From Clostridia bacterium (GTDB lineage: Bacteria; Bacillota; Clostridia; Christensenellales; CAAEEZ01), in contig CAAEEZ010000007.1 of the NCBI GenBank assembly GCA_900755035.1, positions 1 through 64,000 on the forward strand: a DNA stretch of 64,000 nt, written 5' to 3'. A program made the position numbers and the translations under genes. Below are positions 8,228 through 20,931 of this stretch, one piece after another; positions within the stretch are counted from its first letter, which is position 1; each line of letters opens with the position of its first letter. Under the pieces are notes generated by a model. That model worked only from the letters and a program-made list of their open reading frames with translations, searched no databases and had not been told where the DNA came from.

Positions 8228-10630
8228 ATGGATTTACAGATTGAAAACATAGTAAAAAGTTTAACTACGGAGCAAAAAATTTCACTTTGCTCGGGGGCAG
8301 ACTTTTGGCATACCATATGTATAGACGGCAAAGTACCTAGCGTGCTAATGACGGACGGCCCTCACGGACTACGTAAGGAAGTATCGGGCGCAACGGGCGT
8401 AAACATTATGGGCACTAGCGAAATTGCTACTTGCTTTCCAACGGCAGTTACTTTGGCTAGCTCGTGGGACAAAGAGGTTGCAACCGAAGTTGCCGACGCT
8501 ATTGCAAAAGAGGCTCATACGCAAGGATTAGGCACGGTGCTTGGACCGGGAACTAATATCAAACGCTCCCCTCTATGTGGTAGAAACTTTGAATATTTTT
8601 CAGAAGACCCGTATTTAGCAGCTGAAATGTCAACCGCCTACGTACAAAGCATGCAATCTAACGATATGGGTTGCTCGCTAAAACACTTTTGCGCAAACAA
8701 CCAAGAATACAACCGTATGAGCATAGACACCATCGTTGACGAAAGGGCTTTAAGGGAGATATATTTGCCTGCTTTTGAACAAACCGTAAAGAAGGCTCAA
8801 CCATATCAAATAATGTGCTCTTATAACAAACTAAACGGAACGTATCTATCCGATAACGAAAGAATGCTTACCAAGATACTTCGTGAAGAATGGGGCTTTG
8901 ACGGTATCGTCGTAAGCGATTGGGGCGCAGTAAACGACAGAGCGCAAGGCATAAAAGCAGGGCTAGACCTTGAAATGCCTGGAACTCACGGCGTAAACAA
9001 TAAATTTATATACAAAGCGCTTGAAAACGGCGAGTTAACTATGGACGACCTAGACAGAGTCGTAACAAGGCTTGTTAAATACGCTCTTAAATGCGAAAGC
9101 AATAAAAAAGATATTAAGTACGACTATAAAGATGCGCACGAAGTTGCAAGAAAAGCAGCCGAGGCAGGCGCTGTACTACTTAAAAACGACAACGATATTT
9201 TGCCACTTAAAAAGGACGAAAAGATTGCTCTTATCGGTGCTCTTGCAAAAGAAACACGTTATCAAGGCTCTGGCAGTAGCTTGATAAATACCGACAGCGT
9301 AATATCGGTATTTGATGCGTTTAGTAAATTCGGCGCAAACTTTGAATACGCAGAAGGCTACACGATAAAAGATAACGTAAAGGCTGAAATCATAGAAGAG
9401 GCAGTTAAAGTTGCAAAAAATGCAGATAAAGTCGTACTTGTTATGGGACTTACGCCTGAATACGAATCCGAAGGTTTTGATAGAAAACATATAAATATGC
9501 CTATAAACCAAACTACTCTTCTTTCTAGCGTATACAAGGCAAACCAAAACGTAATAGTAGTATTGCAAACGGGCTCGCCTGTAAGTATGAAATGGATAAA
9601 CGAAACTAAGGCAATACTAAACACCTATCTAGGCGGAGAGGCAGTAGGCGAAGCAACCTACAACTTGCTATACGGCGAAGTAAACCCAAGCGGTAAACTT
9701 GCAGAGACCTTCCCACTATCCTTAGACAACTACCTAGTAAGCAAATACTTCCCTATGGGACCTATCAACGTTCAATACCGTGAAAGCATTTTCGTAGGAT
9801 ATCGTTACTACGACGCAGCAAAACAAGACGTTGCATTCCCGTTTGGTTACGGACTAAGCTACACCAAGTTCGAGTACTCTAACCTATCGGTTGAAACTAG
9901 CAAAAACACTGCAACGGTTACCTTCAACGTTAAGAATATCGGCGACGATAAAGGTAAGGAAGTATGCGAAGTTTACGTAGGACAAAAAGATAGCGTAATA
10001 TTCAAAGCGCCTAAGGAATTAAAAGGCTTTGCAAAGGTAGAACTTGACGCAGGCGAAGAAAAAACCGTTACTATAAACCTTGACGAAAGAGCGTTCAGCT
10101 ACTACAACGTAAACAAAAACGATTGGGCTATCGAAAAGGGCGAATACGAAATAATGGTGGGCGCAAGTAGCCGTGATATAAGATTAACTAATACTATTAG
10201 CCTAGAAGGCGACGGCAGTGAAAATATCGATTACAGAACCACTGCTCCAAGCTACTACAAAATGGACGAAATAGACGAAATATCGGCTGACGAATTCTCG
10301 GTAATCTACGGCAAAGAAGTACCAAGTGGCGCTCCGTTAAAGAAAGGCGAATACCACATTAACACCACGCTTGGCGAAGTAACGGACAGCTGGTTTGGCA
10401 ACCTACTAAGAAAAACCATACTATTTGGTGGAAGAATAGTAGGCAGACAATCTACGAACGAAGATATGATAGTAAACTCCTTACCAAATATGCCGTTTAG
10501 AAGTTTCGTACAATTCACGGGTGGTATGTTCTCGCATAGAAGCGTAGACGGACTACTAATGATGATAAACGGACACTTCTTCAAGGGCTTTGCAAAAATG
10601 ATTGGTGGTCTAAGGAAAAAATATAGATAA
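8228..10630 (+). CDS. Glycoside hydrolase family 3 (beta-glucosidase-like), cytoplasmic
   Basis: This 800-residue enzyme is predicted to release terminal beta-linked sugars from oligosaccharides or glycosides. The N-terminal TIM barrel contains DGPHGLR, FEYFSEDPYL, KHF (152-154) and the nucleophile Asp231 in GIVVSDWGAV. The alpha/beta sandwich domain follows (AAEAGAVLLKND, then LGGEAVGEATYNLLYGEVNPSGKLAETFP), then a fibronectin III-like domain (AFPFGYGLSYTKFEYSNL). About 100 further residues end in a hydrophobic, Gly-rich and basic tail. No signal peptide is present, so substrates are probably imported. The start is the ATG 6 nt after GGAGG; an upstream in-frame extension lies in the promoter. 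The exact sugar specificity cannot be read from the sequence. Confidence 0.92.
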   Translation: MDLQIENIVKSLTTEQKISLCSGADFWHTICIDGKVPSVLMTDGPHGLRKEVSGATGVNIMGTSEIATCFPTAVTLASSWDKEVATEVADAIAKEAHTQGLGTVLGPGTNIKRSPLCGRNFEYFSEDPYLAAEMSTAYVQSMQSNDMGCSLKHFCANNQEYNRMSIDTIVDERALREIYLPAFEQTVKKAQPYQIMCSYNKLNGTYLSDNERMLTKILREEWGFDGIVVSDWGAVNDRAQGIKAGLDLEMPGTHGVNNKFIYKALENGELTMDDLDRVVTRLVKYALKCESNKKDIKYDYKDAHEVARKAAEAGAVLLKNDNDILPLKKDEKIALIGALAKETRYQGSGSSLINTDSVISVFDAFSKFGANFEYAEGYTIKDNVKAEIIEEAVKVAKNADKVVLVMGLTPEYESEGFDRKHINMPINQTTLLSSVYKANQNVIVVLQTGSPVSMKWINETKAILNTYLGGEAVGEATYNLLYGEVNPSGKLAETFPLSLDNYLVSKYFPMGPINVQYRESIFVGYRYYDAAKQDVAFPFGYGLSYTKFEYSNLSVETSKNTATVTFNVKNIGDDKGKEVCEVYVGQKDSVIFKAPKELKGFAKVELDAGEEKTVTINLDERAFSYYNVNKNDWAIEKGEYEIMVGASSRDIRLTNTISLEGDGSENIDYRTTAPSYYKMDEIDEISADEFSVIYGKEVPSGAPLKKGEYHINTTLGEVTDSWFGNLLRKTILFGGRIVGRQSTNEDMIVNSLPNMPFRSFVQFTGGMFSHRSVDGLLMMINGHFFKGFAKMIGGLRKKYR

Positions 10631-10651
10631 TCGTATTAGAATTTATTTAAC

Positions 10652-10679
10652 GAAAAAGCAACCCAAAGGTTGCTTTTTT
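10652..10679 (+). terminator. Rho-independent terminator of the GH3 gene
   Basis: AAAAAGCAACC-CAAA-GGTTGCTTTTTT. Confidence 0.9.
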
Positions 10680-10800
10680 CATATTCTTTAATTCAATACT
10701 TTACCAATCGCATATTTTAATGTCTATCTAGTAAAAATCGCTTTACTATACGACTATCGCCGTTTTATACGATTTGTTTAGCATTATTACGTCGTATCAT

Positions 10801-11466
10801 TTACGTAGTTTTCTTACTTAGCACTTCGCCCGTTTTAGCGTCTAAAAGCATAGAACAAAAACTGTTTTCGCCGTCTATTAAAGCAACGTACCAATAATGA
10901 CTGCCCTTAACGTTGTCGTTATCACGAATTAGTTTGATATAAAACTCTTTGCAAAATTTTCCGTCCTTGTAGCCCCCGTCTATTTGCTCCTTTAATTCTT
11001 GCCTAACTATTTTCATAATTTGAGCTCTACTAATATACTCTTTCATTTTATCTTGCAGTTTTATCACTTGGTTTTCTATCTCTATTTGGCTCACTTCCCC
11101 AAACGTCGATATACTCTTTTCAAAATTTTCAGTAAACATATCCTTTGGCAAATTTTCACTTATCTCTTTGCCGTTTACCGTAAGTTTTACGTTTATGCTA
11201 TTTTTATCGTCCTGTTTTTTAGGCACGACTATCACAGTGCAAAAAGGCACGATTTTGCCTATTTTCCCGTCGTCGACGAATACTTCCTCTTTTTTACCAG
11301 CCTCGCAAATTACGGTATACTTTTCGTTTTCGCCAACGTACGACGCCTCGTGCGAATAACTAACGTAACTATTTAATTCGTTTTCTTTTTTGCTCTCGTT
11401 ATTACAAGCAGTTAGCCCAAAAGTTAAGGCGCAAACAGTCATCAATACTAATAAAAATTTCTTCAT
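10801..11466 (-). CDS. Lipoprotein with PepSY-like C-terminus
   Basis: This 221-residue predicted surface lipoprotein has signal residues 1-20 and lipobox LTAC with Cys21. The middle part is predicted beta-rich. The last 60 residues (KEFYIKL...HYWYVALIDGENSFCSMLLDAKTGEVLSKK) resemble a PepSY-type module, which binds or inhibits proteases in other proteins; this is inferred from the DAKTGEVL pattern only. It is monocistronic. GAGGT lies 5 nt before the ATG, and that ribosome site can pair with ACCTC 27 nt earlier (separate entry). Confidence 0.65.
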   Translation of the reverse strand: MKKFLLVLMTVCALTFGLTACNNESKKENELNSYVSYSHEASYVGENEKYTVICEAGKKEEVFVDDGKIGKIVPFCTVIVVPKKQDDKNSINVKLTVNGKEISENLPKDMFTENFEKSISTFGEVSQIEIENQVIKLQDKMKEYISRAQIMKIVRQELKEQIDGGYKDGKFCKEFYIKLIRDNDNVKGSHYWYVALIDGENSFCSMLLDAKTGEVLSKKTT

Positions 11467-11470
11467 AATC

Positions 11471-11503
11471 TACCTCATAAAAAGCCTATGATTTGGCGAG
11501 GTA
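11471..11503 (-). promoter_or_regulatory. Hairpin that can mask the ribosome site of the downstream lipoprotein
   Basis: On the minus strand TACCTC and GAGGTA enclose GCC-AAATCATA-GGC, so the mRNA 5' end can fold with the Shine-Dalgarno GAGGT inside the stem, just before the ATG at 11466. A regulatory role is inference. Confidence 0.4.
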
Positions 11504-11653
11504 AAATATACCGATTTTATTTGTTTTCACCTAAATTTTATAAATAATTTTACAACTATCCCGTTTTATTTACTATATTTGGTAGATTTGTTATATATTG
11601 AAATTAGCAAACGTCTTACTGCAATTTGATAAAATTTTTATAAATTTTCGCAT

Positions 11654-11680
11654 AAAAAAACGCCCAAACGGGCGTTTTTT
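11654..11680 (-). terminator. Rho-independent terminator of the V-ATPase operon
   Basis: The minus strand reads AAAAAACGCCC-GTTT-GGGCGTTTTTTT, overlapping the ntpD stop codon. Confidence 0.9.
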
Positions 11681-12317
11681 AAGATTTTGCTTTTTCTTCT
11701 ATCATAGACTTTACTTTCATCAGCCTTATAGTTGCGCTTCTTTCGTTTTCGTCTAATTTCATATTGATATACTTAATGGTTTCTTCCGTTTGTGGTATCA
11801 TTACGTACTCCAAAGCGTTTACCCTACGGCGATTTTTCTCTATTTCGTCGGCAAGCATATTGCAAGTTTTTTCCACTTCGGCAAGTTCAACGAGTTTTAC
11901 TAGCAAATTATTCATAGTTGCAATAGATGCGTCTAATTCACCCGTAACGCTTGCAAAACTGTACGGATAAGCCTCGCCCCCTTCACCCTTCGTTACGGTG
12001 ATTTTAGGCACGTTAACGCTCATTACGTTCTCGGTAGATAGTTCAAGTTCCACCTTAGCGGTAGGCATAGCGATTGCCTCCTCGATATCGGCGCTAGAAG
12101 TAACCGACTGCGCTAGCATAAACTGACTAAGCGCGCCCGATAACTCCGCCTCTACCTCTTCACGTAATTTTTTATTCCTTTTTACGTATATCATAAATTG
12201 TCTTATCATCTCGTCGGATTTGTCTTTCAACAATTTATGTCCCCTCGTAGCAGTTTGCAATCTACCTTTCAGCCTACGCAACTCCATACGAGTAGGATTT
12301 ACTCTAAGTCTTGCCAT
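11679..12317 (-). CDS. ntpD: V-type ATP synthase subunit D (central stalk)
   Basis: This 212-residue subunit forms the rotor shaft inside the A3B3 head. The N-terminus MARLRVNPTRMELRRLKGRLQTATRGHKLLKDK is highly characteristic, and the C-terminal RRVNALEYVMIPQTEETIKYI completes the second half of the antiparallel coiled coil. It is the last gene of the operon, 8 nt after ntpB, and its stop is embedded in the operon terminator. Confidence 0.95.
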   Translation of the reverse strand: MARLRVNPTRMELRRLKGRLQTATRGHKLLKDKSDEMIRQFMIYVKRNKKLREEVEAELSGALSQFMLAQSVTSSADIEEAIAMPTAKVELELSTENVMSVNVPKITVTKGEGGEAYPYSFASVTGELDASIATMNNLLVKLVELAEVEKTCNMLADEIEKNRRRVNALEYVMIPQTEETIKYINMKLDENERSATIRLMKVKSMIEEKAKS

Positions 12318-12325
12318 AATACCCT

Positions 12326-13702
12326 CTACTCGTTATCGCCCATATATTTTTCAATATATTCGTCTTTAATTCTTTTTAGTTCGTTTCTAGGCAATATCTT
12401 TAATAAATCCCAACCTAAATTCAAGGTTTCTTCTATCGTACGGTTGGTATCAAAACCTTGCGAAACGTATCTCTTTTCAAACTGCTCTGCAAACTCTGCA
12501 AACTTTTTGTCTGCCTCGGTTAGCGCAGCATCACCTAGGATTGCCGACAACTCTTTTGCCTCTTTACCTCTTGCGTAAGCCGAGAAAAGTTGGTTCATAG
12601 TATCAGCGTGGTCCTCTCTCGTTTTATTTTTGCCTATACCTTTATCTTTTAGTCTTGATAATGACGGCAAAACGTCGATAGGTGGGTTGATACCTTTCTT
12701 GTATAATTCCCTACTTAGAATAATTTGTCCTTCGGTAATGTAGCCCGTAAGGTCTGGAATAGGGTGCGTTTTATCTTCTTCCGGCATAGTTAGAATAGGT
12801 ATTTGGGTAATAGAGCCTTTCTTTCCCCTTATTCTACCTGCCCTTTCGTATATAGTTGCAAGGTTGGTGTACAAATAACCAGGGTATCCACGACGACCTG
12901 GAACTTCCTTTCTTGCAGCGGATACTTCACGTAGTGCCTCGGCGTAGTTGGTTATATCCGTCATAATTACAAGTACGTGCATATCCTTTTCAAACGCTAG
13001 ATACTCAGCAGCCGTAAGTGCCATACGTGGCGTTGCGATACGCTCGATAGCAGGGTCGTTTGCAAGGTTCATAAATAGCACTGCCCTTTCGATAGCGCCC
13101 GTCTTTCTAAAATCCGAAATAAAGAATTCCGCTTCTTCAAAAGTGATACCAATAGCAGCAAAAACTACTGCGAATTTGTCGTCAGCGTTTAGTACCTTCG
13201 CTTGCCTTGCAATTTGCGCTGCAAGGTCTGCGTGTGGCAAACCTGATGCTGAGAATACAGGTAGTTTTTGACCTCTTACAAGCGTATTTAAGCCGTCTAT
13301 TGCCGATACGCCCGTTTGGATAAACTCGTCGGGATAGTCCCTTGCGGCAGGGTTCATAGGTTGACCGTTTATATCCATTCTTTTTTCAGGTATAATCTCT
13401 GGTCCGTCGTCCTTTGGTCTACCCATACCGTCGAATACTCTACCAAGCATCTCTTCCGATACGGGAAGTTCTATGGATTTACCCAAAAATCTTGCCTTTG
13501 AAGTACTCATTTGTATGCCTTGCGAAGGTTCGAAAAGTTGCACTAACGCTTTGTCGCCTTCAACTTCTAGCACTTTTCCTTGACGAATATCCCCGTCATT
13601 TCCACAAATTTCTACAAGTTCGTCGTATTTTACACCGCTAACGCCGTCTACAAGCATAAGTGGTCCTACGATTTCTCTAATTGATTTATATTCTTTAAGC
13701 AT
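12326..13702 (-). CDS. ntpB: V-type ATP synthase subunit B (regulatory head subunit)
   Basis: This 458-residue non-catalytic head subunit alternates with subunit A. The usual B signatures are present: [14 protein letters not shown] near residues 90-105, [21 protein letters not shown] (the place of the lost P-loop), [21 protein letters not shown], and the arginine-finger region near [27 protein letters not shown]. Its ATG at 13702 shares one base with the ntpA stop (TAATG), typical coupled translation. Confidence 0.96.
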   Translation of the reverse strand: MLKEYKSIREIVGPLMLVDGVSGVKYDELVEICGNDGDIRQGKVLEVEGDKALVQLFEPSQGIQMSTSKARFLGKSIELPVSEEMLGRVFDGMGRPKDDGPEIIPEKRMDINGQPMNPAARDYPDEFIQTGVSAIDGLNTLVRGQKLPVFSASGLPHADLAAQIARQAKVLNADDKFAVVFAAIGITFEEAEFFISDFRKTGAIERAVLFMNLANDPAIERIATPRMALTAAEYLAFEKDMHVLVIMTDITNYAEALREVSAARKEVPGRRGYPGYLYTNLATIYERAGRIRGKKGSITQIPILTMPEEDKTHPIPDLTGYITEGQIILSRELYKKGINPPIDVLPSLSRLKDKGIGKNKTREDHADTMNQLFSAYARGKEAKELSAILGDAALTEADKKFAEFAEQFEKRYVSQGFDTNRTIEETLNLGWDLLKILPRNELKRIKDEYIEKYMGDNE

Positions 13703-15471
13703 TAGTTTACTCCTTCATCCACAAGGTCCGCAATTTCCTTTCTTAGGTCTTGCTCAATCTCGTCGAATTTATCAAGTTCGGTTTCTTTAATATATTTTGC
13801 CCTACCTATCTTGTCGTTTACAGGTAATTCTAGCAAATCTTCTATATCTACGCCCTTAGACACTGCATTCTGACACAACTTATAGTTATCTATTATTAAT
13901 CTCATCATTCTGCATTGTTTATCAAGTGATGCGTAGGTATCTACCTCGTGGAATGCGTTTTGGTGCAAGTAGTCCTCACGGATAGACTTTGCCGTTTCCA
14001 TAGTTACTCTATCGGTAGGCGACAATGCGTCCATACCAACTAGCCTTACTATTTCGTCTAGACTAGCCTCTTCTTGCAAAATTCTCATAATGTCCGAACG
14101 CAAACTAGACCAATCGTCGCTAACGTTGTCGTTAAACCACAAATTTAGTTTATCAGCGTACAACGAATAACTAGTTAGCCAATCTACCGCAGGGAAGTGT
14201 CTTTTATATGCAAGGGACGCCGACAAACCCCAGAATACCTTTACGATACGAAGGGTTGCTTGGCTGACAGGCTCGGACATATCGCCACCAGGAGGTGAAA
14301 CTGCGCCTATTGCAGATACTGCTCCAAGCGTATCTTCACTGCCTAATACCTTAACTATACCTGCCCTTTCGTAGAATTCGGCAAGCCTACTAGATAGGTA
14401 TGCAGGATAGCCTTCTTCACCAGGCATTTCTTCAAGACGTCCACTCATTTCACGAAGAGCCTCTGCCCATCTTGACGTAGAGTCTGCCATAATTGCTACG
14501 CTGTAACCCATATCTCTAAAATACTCGGCAATAGTAATACCCGTATAAATAGACGCCTCACGTGCTGCAACCGGCATATCTGAAGTATTTGCAATTAGCA
14601 CCGTTCTCTTCATTAGAGGTTCGCCTGTTTTCGGGTCGATAAGTTCTGGGAATTCGTTTAGAACGTCCGTCATCTCGTTGCCACGCTCACCGCAACCTAC
14701 GTACACGATAATATCAGCGTCTGCCCATTTTGCAAGTTGGTGTTGAACTACCGTCTTACCACTACCGAACGGTCCTGGAACGGCTGCTACGCCACCCTTT
14801 GCAATCGGGAATAAAGTATCTATTACCCTTTGTCCCGTAATTAGCGGTTTATTTGGCGTAATCTTTTCCTTATACGGTCTACCTTTTCTTACAGGCCATT
14901 TTTGTAGCATAGTTACGTTTACTTCGCCTTTATTCGTTTTAACTACGCATACCGTTTCGTCTACGGTAAAATCGCCCTTAAATATTTTGGTAATTTCACC
15001 TTTTACACCAAACGGCACCATAATCCTATGTTCGATAAGTACGTTTTCTTGTACCACGCCGATTACGTCACCGCTAGTTACCACGTCGCCCACCTTTTTG
15101 GTTGGCTTAAACGTCCACTTCTTTTCGTGGTCTAAGGCAGGCACGGTAATGCCTCTTGCTATTCTATCGCCCGATATTTTACGCAAATTTTCAAGCGGTC
15201 TTTGGATACCGTCGTAAATACCTTCCATTAGTCCCGGCCCAAGTTCTACCGAAAGTGGCATACCCGTACTATATACGGCTTCGCCCGGTCCTAGTCCGCT
15301 AGTTTCTTCGTAAACCTGTATGGACGCTTTGTCGCCACGAAGTTCGATAATTTCGCCGATAAGTTGCTTTTCGCTTACCCTAACGACGTCGAACATTTTA
15401 CAGTCCTGCATACCGCTGGCAACTATAAGTGGTCCTGATACTTTTACTATTTTTCCTACATTCTCTTGCAT
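13702..15471 (-). CDS. ntpA: V-type ATP synthase subunit A (catalytic)
   Basis: This 589-residue catalytic head subunit has the P-loop GPFGSGKT at residues 233-240 and the long non-homologous insert of V/A-type A subunits (about residues 110-190, containing [11 protein letters not shown] and [10 protein letters not shown]). [44 protein letters not shown] is the family core. It hydrolyses or makes ATP, coupled to ion flow through subunits I and K. The start is supported by AGAGG 8 nt upstream. Confidence 0.97.
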   Translation of the reverse strand: MQENVGKIVKVSGPLIVASGMQDCKMFDVVRVSEKQLIGEIIELRGDKASIQVYEETSGLGPGEAVYSTGMPLSVELGPGLMEGIYDGIQRPLENLRKISGDRIARGITVPALDHEKKWTFKPTKKVGDVVTSGDVIGVVQENVLIEHRIMVPFGVKGEITKIFKGDFTVDETVCVVKTNKGEVNVTMLQKWPVRKGRPYKEKITPNKPLITGQRVIDTLFPIAKGGVAAVPGPFGSGKTVVQHQLAKWADADIIVYVGCGERGNEMTDVLNEFPELIDPKTGEPLMKRTVLIANTSDMPVAAREASIYTGITIAEYFRDMGYSVAIMADSTSRWAEALREMSGRLEEMPGEEGYPAYLSSRLAEFYERAGIVKVLGSEDTLGAVSAIGAVSPPGGDMSEPVSQATLRIVKVFWGLSASLAYKRHFPAVDWLTSYSLYADKLNLWFNDNVSDDWSSLRSDIMRILQEEASLDEIVRLVGMDALSPTDRVTMETAKSIREDYLHQNAFHEVDTYASLDKQCRMMRLIIDNYKLCQNAVSKGVDIEDLLELPVNDKIGRAKYIKETELDKFDEIEQDLRKEIADLVDEGVN

Positions 15472-15473
15472 TT

Positions 15474-15809
15474 CTAATCCTCTCTATCAAACAGAATATC
15501 TGCGCCTATTGCTTTTTCAACGTCCTTTTTGATACAATCCATACCATATCCGTTAGTCCCCGTCGCTAGTGGAATAGGGATAACGGCAGGATATGCCTTG
15601 GTTTTGTATCTACTTACTACGTCGTTTATTTTTACGGCTATATCCTCAGTGATAAATATAACCGCATATTTTCTAGCCAATTTTTTTAAGGTTTCTCTTG
15701 CTTCGTCTTCCTTGTTTACGGGGAAAATTTCTATGCCTATCGCCTTAAATGCTAATATAGAATCTTTGTCGCCTATTACGGCAATTTTATTTTCACGCAT
15801 ATAGTTCAC
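15474..15809 (-). CDS. ntpG: V-type ATP synthase subunit F (NtpG)
   Basis: This short rotor subunit sits at the tip of the D shaft. [24 protein letters not shown] is the typical N-terminal strand and loop, and VIFITEDIA the second strand. I use the GTG at 15807-15809 because AAAGG lies 5 nt upstream (111 residues); the ATG three codons later gives [10 protein letters not shown], closer to the usual family start, so the true start is uncertain. It overlaps the end of ntpC by 17 nt, in frame order C-F-A as in other V-ATPase operons. Confidence 0.9.
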   Translation of the reverse strand: MNYMRENKIAVIGDKDSILAFKAIGIEIFPVNKEDEARETLKKLARKYAVIFITEDIAVKINDVVSRYKTKAYPAVIPIPLATGTNGYGMDCIKKDVEKAIGADILFDRED

Positions 15810-16782
15810 GCAACCTTTCTTTTACTAACTTTTTATCCACCTTGTTTTTAACGGCAGTAATCACGAGTTTAATCACCTTTACTTCCACTGTTTTTGCAAG
15901 GTAAAATCCTGCAATCGGAGATACGCTAAACATATCGTTCCTATCGCTTTTGAACACGCCTAAAAGATAGTCGTCCTTTGCCGTTTCAAACCTAACTAGT
16001 CCGTACTCGCTAAGTACTGCAATTACGTCCTTGTAGCCAAAAAACGCTAATTTATCGTAGCAAAGTTCTAATGGGCTATCAAAAAGTTCTTTGTACGTTT
16101 CCTTGCCGATTTTTCCACCGCCAACAAAGTTTTTCTCAAAGAATTTTTCGTCTAAGCCCAGATTTTTGCACCTTACGAAAGTACCTATATTGCTAAAATC
16201 ACATTTTGCAGTAAAGTACTTATATATAGCGGTGTTTTTCTTTTTTTGAAGTAGCGAAAATATCTCTTCGTAGCACGCTTTATCTAGCGTGGTATCTATT
16301 AAAGCGGGGCTTCTATTTCCGTTTACAAACTCTAAGTCGATAGTTTCTAGGGCTTTTGCCATCTCTTTTGAAAAACTATCGTAGTTATCGGCAAAAATCT
16401 TGTCTTTCATAACGTCAAGGTCCACTTGCCCAGAACTTACGACAAGATGCGAAGTATCCTCCATTTTAAGATATTTTGCCTTCATAAACGCTTTGGCGTT
16501 ATGGTAATCCACTTCCACCAAAAAGGCTTCTAAGCCATACTTTGGCACGGCGTTTTCCTTCAAAAAATCAAGTGCGTTCTTTTCCTCGTATTTCAGTAGT
16601 TTTTCATACTCGTACGGGTTATCTACGCCTGCACCCTGACCGTAACCGGATTCTACCAAAACCTTAAAGGCGTCCTCCAAGGTTTCAGCATCCATCAGCC
16701 TAGTCAGTTGCATTTGACTTAGTAAGGAGTTTTCTAGCGCCTTTATCCTAGCGTTTACGTATACAAGACTTCCTGCTTGCAT
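15793..16782 (-). CDS. ntpC: V-type ATP synthase subunit C
   Basis: This 329-residue V-ATPase C/d subunit links the rotor shaft to the membrane ring. MQAGSLVYVNARIKALENSLLSQMQLTRLMDAETLEDAFKVL matches the family opening, and the protein is all-helical with the three-fold repeated pattern ending IGTFVRCKNLGL and GFYLAKTVEVKVIKLVITAVKN. It overlaps ntpE by one base (TAATG) and ntpG by 17 nt. Confidence 0.93.
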   Translation of the reverse strand: MQAGSLVYVNARIKALENSLLSQMQLTRLMDAETLEDAFKVLVESGYGQGAGVDNPYEYEKLLKYEEKNALDFLKENAVPKYGLEAFLVEVDYHNAKAFMKAKYLKMEDTSHLVVSSGQVDLDVMKDKIFADNYDSFSKEMAKALETIDLEFVNGNRSPALIDTTLDKACYEEIFSLLQKKKNTAIYKYFTAKCDFSNIGTFVRCKNLGLDEKFFEKNFVGGGKIGKETYKELFDSPLELCYDKLAFFGYKDVIAVLSEYGLVRFETAKDDYLLGVFKSDRNDMFSVSPIAGFYLAKTVEVKVIKLVITAVKNKVDKKLVKERLRELYA

Positions 16783-17375
16783 TATTTTTTCTCCTTATTA
16801 AAAATCATATCGGCAATTTCGGTTTCCATTTCATCACGCAACGTTTTAAGCTCCACGTCAAAAGTAAGGTTTTTGTCCATACCGTTTCCGCTAAGTATTA
16901 CGCCACCCTCAAAATCGCCGTACTCTTTGTTTAGCGTAAGTTTTATTTTTTTCGCCGTGGCAATTTTGTCTAATTTAGCCTTCGTGATAAGATTTTTATC
17001 CTTTGCTGATACTGTAACTACGTCCCCGTCCTCTGCATAGGTACTTATCATATTACTTACAACCTCGAAGTATTTTTCGCTACTTAGACTATTTAACTTT
17101 TCCTTTGCTAGCCTAAAAGCCTCGTCGATTGCATCTTTTTTTGCCTTTAACACAATCTTTTTAGCGTCTAGCTCGGCAACTGCCTTTTGCCTTTTTACAG
17201 TCTCGTCAATAACGCTTTGTTTATTTTGCAAAACTTCGTCCATCATTTTTTTTGCTTCGCTCTCGGCGCTTGCAATAACTTCGTCGCAGTCTATTTTGCT
17301 TTGCGTTTTTATTTGACTTGCTTTTTCTTCGGCGTCGGCTAATATTTTGTTTATTATAGCGTCCGTTTCTGCCAT
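16782..17375 (-). CDS. ntpE: V-type ATP synthase subunit E (peripheral stalk)
   Basis: This 197-residue subunit has a long N-terminal helix rich in Ala, Glu and Lys (about residues 1-95) that pairs with the small coiled-coil subunit to form the peripheral stalk, and a C-terminal globular domain (DFEGGVILSGNGMDKNLTFDVELKTLRDEMETEIADMIF) that contacts subunit B. DFEGGVIL is the family hallmark. It lies between ntpK and ntpC. Confidence 0.92.
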   Translation of the reverse strand: MAETDAIINKILADAEEKASQIKTQSKIDCDEVIASAESEAKKMMDEVLQNKQSVIDETVKRQKAVAELDAKKIVLKAKKDAIDEAFRLAKEKLNSLSSEKYFEVVSNMISTYAEDGDVVTVSAKDKNLITKAKLDKIATAKKIKLTLNKEYGDFEGGVILSGNGMDKNLTFDVELKTLRDEMETEIADMIFNKEKK

Positions 17376-17394
17376 ATTTCTATTTCCTTATTTA

Positions 17395-19907
<2,513 letters not shown>

Positions 19908-19921
<14 letters not shown>

Positions 19922-20234
19922 ATTTTTCTAATATCCTCCTAGCAATAAAGTTACTTGCCTCTAAGGTTTTTTCCTTAGAATTCTTCAAGGTTTTGTCCGC
20001 ATCTTTTTTGCCTTTTGCAATAATAGCGTCGTAAGCCTTTTTCGCTTCTTGGTTAGCCTCGGCGTTTATGCTTCTTACTTCCTCTTTCACCTTGTTAGAA
20101 TTTTCTTTTAGGATTTTATCAGCATCGTCTTTGGCTTTTTGATAGTCGTCCTTTGCAGTTAAAACAGCGTCTTTTACTATAACGTCAGCCTTTTCCTCTG
20201 CAGATACAATCGAGTTTATTACGTTTTGTAACAT
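19908..20234 (-). CDS. ntpF: V-type ATP synthase coiled-coil subunit (peripheral stalk, NtpF/AhaH-like)
   Basis: This 108-residue, almost entirely helical, Lys/Glu/Ala-rich protein has a right-handed coiled-coil pattern (AEEKADVIVKDA, KAKDDADKILKENS) and the short C-terminal module ASNFIARRILEKYG, matching the small peripheral-stalk subunit that partners subunit E. It is the first V-ATPase gene, 9 nt after rpiB, placing it in the position that NtpF has in E. hirae (F-I-K-E-C-G-A-B-D). Naming varies between F, G and H in different organisms. Confidence 0.88.
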
Positions 20235-20243
20235 ACTTTGCTC

Positions 20244-20693
20244 CTATTTAGAATATTTTTGTTCTATTGCCGTAATTTTATCCAAACGATTTTGGTGTCT
20301 GCCACCTTGATACTCTGCGTCAAGCCAAGCATCTAGCATAGCCACTGCCTTTTCGCTATCGGTTACTCTGCCACCCATTGAGATAATATTTGCATTATTA
20401 TGCTCCTTGCACGCCTTTGCCGAAAACAAATCCGACACTAGTGCACATCTAATACCCGGAACTTTGTTTGCCGCAATACCTATACCAATACCCGTTCCAC
20501 ATAGCAAAATACCACAGTCTGCCTTGCCGTCTTTTACAGCCTCTGCAACTTTAAGAGCGTAATCTGGGTAATCTACCGATTCTTCACTAAAAGTGCCGTA
20601 ATCTTCTACGTCAATACCTCTTTCCTCTAAACGCTTCAAAACGGCAGGTTTCAAAGCTATTCCGCCATGGTCGCATCCAATTGCAATTTTCAT
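20244..20693 (-). CDS. rpiB: Ribose-5-phosphate isomerase B
   Basis: RpiB interconverts ribose 5-phosphate and ribulose 5-phosphate. This 149-residue protein shows the substrate site CDHGG (7-11), the catalytic Cys65 in LLCGTGIG, the HNNANIISMGGR segment and the final GGRHQNRL. It directly precedes the V-ATPase genes, 9 nt from the first, and shares their promoter. With ywlE and sua5 immediately upstream on the same strand the order sua5-ywlE-rpiB is the one seen in Bacillus subtilis (ywlC-E-F), although here a 240-bp gap with a new promoter separates ywlE and rpiB. Confidence 0.95.
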   Translation of the reverse strand: MKIAIGCDHGGIALKPAVLKRLEERGIDVEDYGTFSEESVDYPDYALKVAEAVKDGKADCGILLCGTGIGIGIAANKVPGIRCALVSDLFSAKACKEHNNANIISMGGRVTDSEKAVAMLDAWLDAEYQGGRHQNRLDKITAIEQKYSK

Positions 20694-20733
20694 AAACTTC
20701 TCCTATTCTAGTAGTTTTATTTACAATATAAAT

Positions 20734-20762
20734 ATTATATACTATTGAAAAACGATTTTCAA
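20734..20762 (-). promoter_or_regulatory. Promoter of rpiB / V-ATPase operon
   Basis: The minus strand has TTGAAA, a 17-bp spacer and TATAAT, about 40 bp before the rpiB start. Confidence 0.7.
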
Positions 20763-20878
20763 TACTAACAAAATAAAGAATTAGCCACAATAGTATTATT
20801 TTGTCCAAAACGTTGGTTTAATCTAAATTTAACCCATAACCGTAGTTTTAACAAGTCTTTTTTAACCTAAACCAAATA

Positions 20879-20920
20879 AAAACACCGCCCCAATTAAAAA
20901 ACGGAAGCGGTTTTTTTGAA
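20879..20920 (-). terminator. Weak terminator after ywlE
   Basis: The minus strand has AAAAAAACCGC and GCGGTGTTTTT around an 18-nt loop. The core stem is short (5 bp) but the U run is good. Confidence 0.45.
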
Positions 20921-20931
20921 TTTATCCTTTG

